A program made the position numbers and the translations under genes. A stretch of DNA of 64,000 nucleotides, taken from the NCBI GenBank assembly GCA_030386875.1, contig CM059562.1, positions 66,028,201-66,092,200 of the forward strand. Direction: 5' to 3'. Positions 33,501 to 45,012 of this stretch are shown here, piece after piece (within the stretch, counting starts at the first letter, position 1; each line of letters starts with the position of its first letter). The notes beneath the pieces were generated by a model, which was given only the letters and a program-made list of their open reading frames with translations, did no database searches and had not been told where the DNA came from. The DNA comes from Morinoia aosen. Lineage: Eukaryota; Arthropoda; Malacostraca; Amphipoda; Talitridae.

Positions 33501-36500
33501 AATACAATGGCCCATCACCCATATTATATTTATCACAAAAGTTGAAACAGAAAGTGATAGAGTTCCGTGCTGACATCATCCAAGCCTGCAGAGTATTTAG
33601 CCTGATAACGGCCGGTCTATATAGCTCGACTACTACCATTCATTTGCATTGACAACCTGTTGAATATTCATTGCCCTCGATATTTCTACTCTCGGTCAAA
33701 AAATTTCCACTTCAAGCAAACGATTCAGCAATTGTTTGGCACCAGCGCAATGTTGACATTGCAGAGTCTGAAAACATGCACGACATCTGTTTGCCCATGC
33801 GAGAGAACATGAATTATTTTCACTGTAATAGAAAGCGGATTCGGTAACCTGAGGTCAACAACGATTCTGTGCAGTGACTATTCAAAAATTGGACAAAGAA
33901 TGTTACCAAAGCCTCATATTTATTTTCGTACTTCAGGTCATTGGCAAGGTTATGCGCTAGCCAAGCGTCCGAAATTAATTTCTGTTTAGAATTCATGGTG
34001 AATTTCTCACCAACTTTGCCAATAAATATTTCGAACTTTACTAATTGGTTTTGATGAGATTGTTAACAAGTTTGGAACACAGGATAGAATTATGAACTGT
34101 GGTGCAAAATTGAATTATAGGCTTCTATTGGTGCCATTTTTATTTTTGTGAATTCTGCGAAACAAAACGAATGGTAGATAGTTGTTCTGGAATGATTCAT
34201 CGGCAAGTACTTTAACAAAAAAAGAACAAATTATTTCAAGGCCCAAGTCCATGAAATATCTCGCACTTTTTTGAGGGACGAATTAAGAACTGCTATTAAT
34301 GGTTCGCTTTGGAATAATGCTTCAGAGGAAGATCTGCCCACGTCAAAATATTGTTAAAACTGAAACAAATGCGCTAAGCTGTGCTAAAAAAAACACTGAC
34401 GCTTATCAAATTAGAACGAACCACTTAGCATCATGCTAATGCAAGGCTCACATCAAGTAAACCATTGCAAGAAAAGTCTAAACCTTAAGGCTACGGAGCC
34501 TTATCATCCTACCTTAATTACCTCTCAGCAACGTAAAATATTCTCTCGTTTTGTTCAAGTAAAATTTACTGCAGCGTAAGTTTTCAAAATTTAATTTCAT
34601 TAATGAAGAAGTACGTTAACTCCGTCAATCTGATGCATCCTAATTTTACCTTTTGATGGTGCTCGAATTTATCCTGTGCTCTTTGTGAGAACACATGGCT
34701 TTAAATAGTATATATTGCAAAACAGTCCCTGTAAAATCGATTCTTGACACACACAGTATCTTATGCAAACCTAAACGTGCAGCAATAAAAGTTAAAGGGG
34801 AATAAACATGCATTTATTCCCAGTTATTTGATAATATGACCCAAACATCGCATTCCTGGTAGAACCCACACGAATTTTTATCCGTTTAAGTTGGGGTTCC
34901 CCTACGAAGATGTCGTGTAAATTGAGGACAGACTTTAATATCCTAAAACATTTGTTCTCGCATCTCATCCCTTGCGGGCGAGACAAGCAACCTTAAATTT
35001 TGATGAGAACCTGACACGACTGACCACAACTGCCGTTATCGGCACACAATATTTCGATAGCTCCTGAAAACTGGCACTTCATTGAAACTTCGTCGATTAC
35101 CTATCACAGCGTATTAGGCTACCTCTCCCAAACCTCCAGAGCGAAAGGCTCTACTTCTGAGAACGACAATTCTCGTAAACGTTAAAGTTGTTACAAGTTC
35201 GACACAGGGCAGTTACAGCAGTAAACTGGCTATTGGAAACGCACAACAAAACCAAAGAATTAGTTATAGTATTTTTTCTATCACCTATTACATGCTCGTA
35301 CGTTGACATTATGTGTTCTCTTCCCTCCATGGCAAAAAAATGTTATAGTATTGAAAATTATCAGCAATTTCTTCTTTAGATACAAATTGGCTCAGGTCAA
35401 AACTCGATCTTGCGAAATCTCGAAATTTAATGTTATATCTCTGAATCCACGTCGGATTGGTTTTGAGGCATTTCGCAAGGACATCCGTGTGATATCTAAT
35501 TAAAATTCTTTCTAGAAGCTTTTTTATAGATATTCTGTTGGTCTGTTTGATATTTTGTCACATTTTTTCTTGCACGGAATAGAAAGCTTCCATATCAAGC
35601 CGTAAAAACTTCTCACTCAAAAACATTTTTGCTCATATTTTTCTCCTTGATATAAGGTTTCCTCAATCAATGATAAAATTTTTGCGCATTATGTAGTAGT
35701 GCAAAGTTAGGTATAGAAAACATGACCAAATTTTGCAGTTTCAATACATTCTGCACTGAATTTCAGTCTCTATAGATCACTTTAAGAGAGTACCTGTCCC
35801 CAGCTGTACCCACCCACAGTATTTTTAGCTTCCCGCTATTCAATATTTAAGTTTTTTTACTTGTACCTAAAACTGTAGAAATAATTTTTTGTGAACAAGA
35901 CAAAATGCTTTAACATGCATTTCATTGCCTGCATTTTATCGAGCATAAAACACCTGTAAATTACTGTTCTTTTCAATCGCTACATATATTAATTAAAACT
36001 CATACCTATACAATCCTAACTGGAGAAAACAAGAATCGAAAGATTCCTTTATGGTTCAAGTCGATTTTATGAAGAAATTGAGATTTGACTTGAAAAATCC
36101 CATTTTTGACAGTGGTGCTACATTTATACAATGTGAATCGTTCATAGTTTTCATAGTCTCGTCAAAAAAATTCAATTGAGAGGCCCCTGAATAATCTTTT
36201 CCTAGCTGGTTCGTTTTTTACTACTTTCTACTTTGGTAAAATATTTACCTACCGGACCAACCCATACTGTCTGGGTAGAAAATACCAAGAGGTGACGTTT
36301 GCCATAATGCAGCGGAACAAACTATGCCACTACCACAATTCACCCCTTTTGGCTACAGACAATGTAGTGCAGCAGCTCCCGATAGTGTAGGTAGTTGTGC
36401 CAGCTCAGAACTATAAGTGGCCGCGATCGCTTCTCTGATGCAAGAGCCCAAAGAGCTCAGCGCTGCATTGAGTCGGCCCTAAACTCCAATGCCGGCCTTA

Positions 36501-36558
36501 AACTGCACGGAGCCTTTCATGACGTTGCTCCGAATTGTACTGGATGTTATAAAATTTC
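30596..36558. other. No gene found downstream of the ADAMTSL5-like gene
   Basis: The first part may be 3' untranslated sequence; a clear AATAAA appears only at 32217-32222. The rest holds short chance frames only. Confidence 0.5.
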
Positions 36559-36658
36559 CAATATTCCTTGGCACTTGATGTAACAATATTCCTTGACGCT
36601 TGATGTAACAATATTCCTTGACGCTTGATGTAACAATATTCCTTGACGCTTGATATAA
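36559..36658 (+). repeat. 25-bp tandem repeat, 4 copies
   Basis: CAATATTCCTTGACGCTTGA plus TGTAA repeats at 36559, 36584, 36609 and 36634. The last three are nearly identical, so the array is young. The coding-like frame across it on the minus strand follows from the repeat. Confidence 0.95.
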
Positions 36659-37678
36659 ACTGTTATGAGGAGAAGCAAGTTGTCATGATAGTCTTCCCGG
36701 GTGTTGGATGAACTGAAAGTATCGCAAAAAAGTTCACGAAAATCATAATACGATTTCAACTCAGGGATGTAACTAAGTTTCTTCATTGAAGGATACTTTC
36801 GAAATACTGGAAAATTTTGACTGTGTGTGTATTATGAGTATTCTCAAAATTCAGAGTTTTTGAAACAGGTGAATGAAAATCGACCACGAAGGACCACTTC
36901 ACGAGAGCTCTGTAATCTGGCTCACTACTCTCTCAAGTATAGCAAAAATTCCTAAAGGATGAAAATTACTATTGGAAACGAATGTCATGCAGTGAGCATG
37001 AGAGGGAGAGGGACTTAATTTGATGAAAGTGAGCTGAGAATTTAACAAAGAACGCAATATCAACAGCGTAACATGAAGTTGAACTTAGATAAGGATTTTT
37101 ATGAGAGTAACGCGCGTTGCAAATTCAATCTAGGAATAAATATGCTAAGGGATGTATTTTCATGACCATCAGATTTTGTTTGAATAAGTAAATAAGCAAG
37201 CAAGAGCGTATCAACCCATAGGGTTATCTTCAACTTATGGAAAAAGTATGACATGAAGTAAATCAAATGTTATAGTATCGAATTTAGAGTGAATCGTCAT
37301 AGGAAGAAAAGTCCATTAACATGCAAAAAAGCACTGCAAATGTGAGGTGTGAAGAGAGAATGTTGATGTTTCATTTAGAATCAATTGGGCGATAATTCAA
37401 TGATGCAAAGATTAAATTGGATTCGAGGTTGAAGGAGGTATTTTAAAACCATAAATACGTACAAGATCACACTTTTCAGCATAAGTGCAGTCTGAGGAGT
37501 AAGAAGATGGAAAAAGCAGTTGATTAGATCTAAACTTCTGTCGGTTTGCTCACCCACGCGAATGCTGACGGCTCGTGCATTCGAGCCCACCTATGTACTA
37601 CTCTCGCAAGGTGGTCAACTGTACTTGTGAATAGTCGAAAAAAGCATGCTTTCGGGAAGTTCATCTGTATAGGTAAAA

Positions 37679-37721
37679 TGGAACTTTTTTCTATATAGTT
37701 GAAATGGGACTTTTTTCTATA
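37679..37721 (+). repeat. 25-bp offset duplication
   Basis: ATGGAACTTTTTTCTATA at 37679-37696 recurs with one change at 37704-37721. Confidence 0.85.
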
Positions 37722-40700
37722 AGTATTAGGTAGAACAATGTTAAAGTCAATTTGTTCAAAAATCAAAATGTTTGAACAAAAGGGAGTAAAGCTCTGCGTT
37801 AATTTTTTCCTACTATTTGACGAACAAAATGCACAATGAACTTTTCATTAATTAAAGTATTTGACGACATGTTCGAATAAAATTTAATACTGGGATAAAT
37901 GCTCGGAACAGAACCCACGTGTCTGAACGTGTAGAAATTCAAAAGTTGAAATCCTTACAAATAACATAAAACATGGAACAAATAGTAGCAGCTATTAGTT
38001 TCAACTTTAGTTGGTAGCAAAATTTCAAAACTGTTGATCGTGAATCTAAAATTACAAAAACTTATTCCCACACGTTTGAACGTCTGGTTGTGAAAACAGA
38101 GCTGGGAAATCTAAAATTTTATTACTGACCTTATCATTTTAGAAAGAAGACTATCATTTTGTTCAATATCCATAGTTAATTTTACATTAGAATGCAGCGT
38201 GTTCAGATAGGCAAGAAATAGGCTATGAGAGCAGCTCTCCAACAAACAAACTATACCGTCAATATTTCTCTTAAAAAATACCGGCTAAAATCTACAGGAC
38301 AGGAGTCTAACGGTCTGATTAGTAGAGGTTAATTTCTCAATAACTTCCATGATGAAGTCCTGGCAATTAAATAATTTATTTCATATTAATTCTGTCTTTT
38401 TTACAAGGAGTGAATTATTCTAGCGGTAATCGCTCTTATAAAATCATTTGATCTGGCTCTAAATCAAACCAGAGCAGAATCAGTTGCTTTTTTCTGGTTG
38501 GTGTGGTACTCTAATTAACGTGGGGCTTTTGCTAATTCGCATGATATTTTTTAAATTTTAAATTGTAGACAAATCGCGTCTTAAAATTTCAATGTATTCT
38601 TGAATCATTGAAAAAATCTTCTCTCCTTTAAACCAATGCGTTGGCTTTGTTCATCCTGAAGCTTCAGAGAGCTTCAACCTGAAGCTTAATGTCAGAAAGA
38701 GTCAATACAGCCAATGCTTATGAATTGAGTGCGAAAGAGTGACTGCCGAAATACGAGGTTCTTTCTTGCACATTTTATTAGTCAGGCGCGTCGGAGAGAG
38801 GTTGTACATTTGTTGCTAGGTGTGGACACAGATTCTCGTTATATTTCATAACATTACCAACACTATCTCAGGCATCCCTCCAAAACTGCCGTTACTTGGG
38901 ATTCTGTCGGTGGTTTGAAGTTGTCCTGAACATGACGTTCATGGATTTCAATACTGAGCGATTTCGGTGGTCCTTGCATGGTTCCGCTCTCATTTTGGCC
39001 GGAGAACATTGCGTTCGACGGTTACAATACACTGCGACTTTCAGCCCGCAAAAAATTTAAAACCACTTTAAAGGGAGACACAATCTGACTGCGTACAGAT
39101 AACTAAGAGCATCGTCGTACTGCAGTACTCAACATAGCCATAAAAATTTGAAATCATTTTTGATGCTTGATTCCCGTGGAAGAAAGACCCCATCGTTCAA
39201 TAATTAGAATTGCTAATTAGGGCTTACGATTACGTACAACGGTAGATTCTCGTATTAAAACAGCATTCAAGTGTACATATCTAGCAGAAGGTCATTTTAC
39301 AATAACAGCCTCTAGTACTTCATGTCATATGGTTTAATGTCAGCTATACTCTTCGTTTTCAAACGCACAAATGTTGGTAGCAAAAGCAAGACATCGAGGG
39401 CAGGTGGGCAAAATTCGTTTCTGTGATGTTATTTTGTAATTTATGTTTTTTCAAAGTTTCAAATTGATGCGTTAGAGGGAGAATGAAAAACTGTGCGAGA
39501 AAAAGTCATCCACATCTACCATTAGCCAAACCAATTAGGACTGTTTTAAATAAATCATTGAGCAATCTTCTACAGAGGGCCATAAAATATTTTGGTTATT
39601 TTTAAAATATATTGTAAATATAATTGAAACAATACATGATATAAATATCAGCTTAATTGGAATACAAATACAGTGCTGTTGTGAGGCATTCAAGTTACTG
39701 CATAAGTCCCTCTAATTGCTTCCTGAATGGGGAGATGCGGAGGCAGGAAAGGCGCGCCATGTTGCCCGTGACGTAGAATTTAGAATTTGAAAGCTTTGAT
39801 CGCATTTAGTAGACTATTTGACTGCACTTTTTTACAGAAGCTAGGCAAATAAGAGAACAAAAGAGTGAAAACGAAAAGTTGGAGTTTTTGGTCAAATCAT
39901 ATCAGTTTAAACACACATTTCTGATTAATTTTTTTCTTAATCACGTACAGAACAAAGAGACGAATCAGAGTCAACGTTCGAGTGAAAATACACTTATTAT
40001 TCATTCAAAACAAATTTGCCGTGGTCGCCTAGCTTGTGTTTGCATTGTCTGTGGTGTGTCACCCGCTAAAATATAACAGGGTGTACCAAAATATTTTCCA
40101 TATTTTTGGCTTCCGAATCTTCAGTTTTAATTTTTTCACAAGTTTTAGGAATTAGTATTAGGAATTTTGTATAGAATAGAGATGCTCATTCTTCAAAGAA
40201 GGAAAAGGGCTATGATCAATAAATAAGTAGCGATAGGAGCTTCCTTCAAAGCTCGATTTACCTGTTGCGGATGATAGATGTTTCAATTCTGCAGTTTTAA
40301 AGATATTTAATAATCATTTTAGTCTTGTGTGACTCATGCAAGACGAAGCACCAGCACGTCAGCGGGCTATTGGTACAAATAAATGACGAAAAGTTTTCGA
40401 TCAACACAGATATACTGTTGAATGGTCTCCATTAAACCAAGATCTTACACCACTTTACTCCACGCTGAGAGGCTAGGTGAAAGATCGTGTATCAAAAATG
40501 TCATCTTCGTAGGAAATCAACGAGTAAGGGACGAGTTCAATGCACTGACGACCGATAACGGAGTAATCAAAACATAGAGCAGTGAATGTAAGTAAGTCTT
40601 AACAGATATGTACGTGTGTTTACAGCAGCGAGAGACAGGGTGATTAAAAGCAGTTACTAAAACACTCACTACACTGTTTTGAATGGCTTAAGCTAGATGT

Positions 40701-41741
40701 TTTTATATATATATATATAAATACAGTAAGGAATAAACTTCTTTTCATTTATCGCTTTTGCAAGCACGCTTTGTACAAAACAATCATTGTTACAGCTCAT
40801 TTAACTTGATGCAGGCCACCTTTTTTATTACTACCGGTAATTATCTGTAAGATTATCTACAGATTTATCTTATCATAATTTTAAAATTAAACTTTAGGAT
40901 ATGTATTTAGGACACCTCTGTATATTTTCGTCTTCATTGATTTGGAAATAAATACGTTTCGTTGGAGTTCCTTTGACAGGTTCTTCAAAAGACCCACGAA
41001 AATTTACAACGATAATTTTTATGATAGATAGTTTTACTACATTGTAAAATGAGAGATCGGATGCTGAAAACAATTAACATTAAATTACCAGACACTAACA
41101 AATATCGGTGACGAAATTAGAAACAGCCTCAATCTGAGTAAATATCAGAATCGCAGAGAGAAAGCCTTCAAGAGACCAATGCTCCTTGAAATAAATGTTT
41201 AGAAGACGTTGGGCTTACGTAGCGACCATCGGGATTGATCGATAGATCGATAGAAGCGAGCTTCAATTTTTATCAGTCGAGTTTCTCTCTTTTTCCTTTT
41301 GTAAAATGCATGTCATGTCATATTTGAGAAGTCGAAGAAACGCTCCTGCATGCATGTTTTGATAACGCGATTGCATCAATACATTCCTCACTTATCGCGA
41401 GACTTAATGCCATCATCGTTGAGTTTCAAGATTTTATCGTTGAAATTCAGAGCCATATGTCCATAAATCCGCCGACACAAATATAAACTTTCTGGTTAAC
41501 AGATCTCTTGCATAACTTAGACGCTACACACTGCTATGGGGTGCGTCTCCGTCCACCCGACCATCTCGTAATGCAAATAATTTTTTTAACACTAAACTGG
41601 AGTGAAGAATTCGAAAATGACATATTTGTCTTTGCTCTATTGGTTTTAGTCAATAAATTGTGGAAAATTTGAACGTTTGAGAGGCGTGTTGGGTGTACGG
41701 TTTACGGTTTTGAAGTTGATACCGGCGACACTCACCGTTAA
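37722..41741. other. No gene found
   Basis: AT-rich. A GC-richer plus-strand frame of about 55 codons at 38890-39058, preceded by an acceptor-like ctatctcag, is not recognised and has no donor. A short TA run is at 40705-40720. Confidence 0.5.
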
Positions 41742-41822
41742 CCCGTGCCCCAACGGCCTCAAAGTTCTGAAAAATCTCGAAAAATTTCATTTTTCAGAAC
41801 TTTGAGGCCGTTGGGGCACGGG
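41742..41822. repeat. Perfect inverted repeat, 34-bp arms, 13-base loop
   Basis: Left arm 41742-41775 starts CCCGTGCCCCAACGGCCTCA and its exact reverse complement occupies 41789-41822. The arms are GC-richer than the surroundings. No mismatch was found in 34 pairs. Such a structure could be a hairpin RNA source, a very young inverted duplication, or a conserved end of an unidentified repeat family. Confidence 0.95.
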
Positions 41823-43542
41823 GGCAACGATGTTCAAATGGTCTGAAACTTTACTAGTATCATTTTTTCTATCAACCTCACCTTTTTAGGGGGTCCCGTC
41901 AAGAAAATTCTGAGAAAAAAAAATCTTCCCCATGACTACTGGCCACCCTAGTGCGCCAGTCATGAATTAAAAAAGGTGGGTCAGATTTTATTTCCCAATT
42001 AGCTAAACTTCATTCCACATGAAGCCCCCAAAATCTGTTATATAGTCGGTTAAAAAACCCTCGTAAAAGTTTCCCTCAAACATACCATTTTTTTTCTCTG
42101 AGTTGCCTCATGTGATATCTTTTCTAATTCAAAACATCAGTTGATCAGTTTTTTAAAGCCGTATAGAATTGTAAATGCTTAAACGGAAATACATGAGTAA
42201 GAAAAACAAACTGTGTGTGGGAGTGAGAAACAGAGGTATCGGAAGGAATACAGGAAGGCGGAGAAAGTTCTACCAGAAGTTCTTCATGAGTTTTTCCTTG
42301 AGGGACATCCTGGACTCCAACAAAAGGACTGCTGCAAATGGTAACAGGTGAGAAAATAGGCGTTGGAATAAAGCCCGAACGTTCGGAAATGAAAGAAGGG
42401 AGGGAGAAAAAGAAGCTTAGGAAAGTTTCCATCTAGAGATGTTAACAATGACGAAATAAATAAAACTTTGATAACTAAGGAAAAACGCAACAAAAAGAAA
42501 AGGTATGTAGCGTGAAAATATTTTACAGAGAACAACATATCACTGTCATAAACGAGATATGGGAAAATTGGGAAATCCGACGGAAAAGAAGCACAAAGCA
42601 AATGGAATTCTTTGTGCTTGCGAGGACTTGTGATAGGAGCTAAACAGCTTAAACCGAAGCGAAAAAAAGAGGACAAATAGCGTTTGTTGCAAATATTAGT
42701 GGTTAGCAGAAGTAGTATTGGTAGCAAAGGAAGAGAATGAGAACCGATGCTAAAGGAATAATTGCTAGAGCAGAACAAAAGATAAGGCTTAGATGGTTTC
42801 CTAGCGATAGAAATCAGAGGTGCAGGAATATATGCTTGATGGATGCAAAGTTAAGTAACACATCAAATTTTTGTGTAAAAAAATCCTTGAAGTCATATTT
42901 TACATGAAAATCCTTGACGCTACTCTGCAGTGATGTGTAGATAATTTCGACATCGCTAATTTTTTATTATGTCCATTTATTCTGCTGTTATTTTCATGTA
43001 GAAGGCTATTTTACATCGTATGAAACGGGCTCATTGATCCTGGTGAAGCGAATTTCAATCTATCTAAAGCTCTTCGAAGCTCCCTGAAGTAAATTTTCTT
43101 ATCTCTACAAAGATGTACGAAACAAAAATATTAACTCAAGAAAAAAGCATCTCTTCATAAATGTTAAAGGATCATGTTCGCGATGAAAACATAGCTTCAT
43201 CCAAGCGGGAACATCTACGAGGGAGACTAAACCGATCTTGAATGCCGCATCGCGGTTCATTTAACATGCTGAAAACATTGATGACTGCGAATTGGAAAAT
43301 TGAAGGGAGACGATGCCAGACAACGTCAGGTATCAGAATGTCTCGCATCTCTTTTTCTGCGTTGGGACGTTCACCAAACCTTACTGTATGCGTGAGCTGA
43401 GGAGGAGAATCATGTCACTGGTGAAAAAAGAAAATGCCTTAAGCCACGCAAAACGAAAACTACAGAAACCATAAACATCAATTACCATTCAATGTTTTTT
43501 AATCACCCCAAATGCAATATTTAGATAATGCAAGTCCACTGG
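41823..43542. other. No gene found; strand-asymmetric purine-rich segment
   Basis: 42180-42780 is strongly A/G-rich on the plus strand, which leaves two long overlapping open frames on the minus strand (95 and 164 codons) with low-complexity hydrophobic products. I do not consider them genes. Confidence 0.5.
43234..43275 (-). other. Fragment resembling a matrix metalloprotease cysteine switch
   Basis: On the minus strand, after an acceptor-like ttttcag, a frame reads MLNEPRCGIQDRF. The PRCGxxD core is the cysteine switch of matrix metalloprotease propeptides. Nothing else of such a protease (for example HExxHxxGxxH) was found nearby, the upstream residues do not fit the family, and the frame stops after about 30 residues. 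It may be chance or a relic exon. Confidence 0.15.
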
Positions 43543-43589
43543 CTGACGACATTTATATTGACGCTGCAAGTAAATATAAACATCGTCAG
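43543..43589. repeat. Inverted repeat, 17-bp arms with two mismatches
   Basis: CTGACGACATTTATATT at 43543-43559 pairs with AATATAAACATCGTCAG at 43573-43589 around a 13-base spacer. It is a small hairpin of microRNA-precursor size but with short arms. Confidence 0.6.
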
Positions 43590-44000
43590 TAAAGATAATA
43601 TTATAACTCTTCATCAATTTCTATTTCGGTTTCTTGCGCTAGCGTTTCGAGCAACAAAGCCTGAGGAGCTTGTGTTTGGGTGAATTCCATAAGCTTACCC
43701 CGCTAGGCTCTGACGAACCTGAAGGTTGTTTGCGGAGTATAGCAGCAAAACAATTCTGCCGGCGGCAGCGAGCATCTCAGTACCGCTTTTCGGACACCAT
43801 TTTTCCGCAGCCCTTGTGGAAAAAAACCTAAGCTTCCGAACTGTTATGGGATAGAAAACTTTGGAGAGAGCATTTACTCACGGAAAGGTTTCTGTGTAAT
43901 CGATCACTGACGGATTCCAAGGGTCCAACTTTGATTTAGCTTGAATTCGCGTTTAGGTCAATGTTTTGTTTTTATTTTGTTTGAAGCTGCTGCTAGTTTC

Positions 44001-44008
44001 ATGACGTC
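44001..44008. promoter_or_regulatory. Perfect CRE-type palindrome TGACGTCA
   Basis: TGACGTCA lies in a GC-richer 100-base patch (43980-44080). It matches the CREB/ATF site, but no gene start is visible beside it, so its use is unknown. Confidence 0.25.
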
Positions 44009-44900
44009 ACTCGTCTTCTCTTGGAGAGGACCTCCGCCACGGGAACTCGAGCTCGAGCAGCCGAGTGTAGGTAGCAGAGATTCCGCGTACAAACAAGATA
44101 AAATCATTCAACATGTATTTTTTCAGAAGTCAAGATTAAATTTTTAAGAGTTAAGATTGCATTTTTTAGAGTTATGGATTGCATCAACATGTGTTGAGAT
44201 TGCTTCTTCAAGGGTTGAGATAACTCAAGGGCATTAGGCTAGAGCGTTCTTTTATGCTCAGAATAATTTCCCACATAATAATAAGTCCAAATCATCATTC
44301 GATCTGACGAGAGAGCAAAGGAATCGGCAGGCTCTGAAAGTGATGGTCTAGGGTTATTCTATTGCGCCAGTTCTCCGCTAAGCCAGACGCTGCTTTTAAA
44401 ACTCAGCCAAACCCTAACCGAGAGTGTTAGTTTTTCTCGGATTAAAGTGCAACGTTCAGTTGGAATGATTCGTGAATGAATGTAAAATATTTTGAAACTT
44501 TTTTAATCCTCAATTTTTTGCCGGAGTAAGTGAATACACTTTATGGCCCCGAATTTTTTTAGGTTAAAGAACATCATACGTGACCAGTTTTTCATGGTGA
44601 TGATGTTTCCTGAAAAATGTTAGAGTTTCGACCTATTTTTTAAGTAAATCTCTTTGAATGTAATGTGCAAATAAATGTTTGAAAACACAGTTTCCTCATA
44701 AACTAGCCACAAAATAGCAGCACATAATTCACGCTTTCAAGTATGAGCTACACTTCCAATGACGCAAATCAAGGCCTTGAAAAAATTCCATCATGAAACA
44801 ATTTACAATTCATTGATAAACAAGTTTCGAATCCGACTGGAAGTAACGCTGCATAATGCAAAATATTCTTCTGCTATTTTAGTTACAATGCAAGGATTTC

Positions 44901-45012
44901 CTCATGAGGGTCTTTCTGGATGAGGGTCTTTCTGGATGAGGGTCTTTCTGGATGAGGGTCTTTCTGGATGAGGGTCTTTGTGGATGAAGGTCTTTCTCAT
45001 GAGGGTCTTCTC
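44901..45012 (+). repeat. 16-bp minisatellite, ~7 copies
   Basis: The unit GATGAGGGTCTTTCTG repeats at exact 16-base spacing from about 44901, with the last units (TGTGGATGAAGG, CTCATGAGGG) diverged. It is almost purine/pyrimidine balanced within each half unit. Confidence 0.95.

Noticed and set aside
42145..42778. Long overlapping minus-strand open frames (95 and 164 codons)
   Set aside because: The plus strand is strongly purine-rich here, which removes stops from the minus strand. The products are low-complexity hydrophobic with no recognisable family or splice context.
43620..43710. Minus-strand frame ending in an acidic peptide ETEIEIDEEL and stop
   Set aside because: It looks like a protein C-terminus, but only ~30 codons are open, there is no convincing acceptor, and such a length is common by chance.
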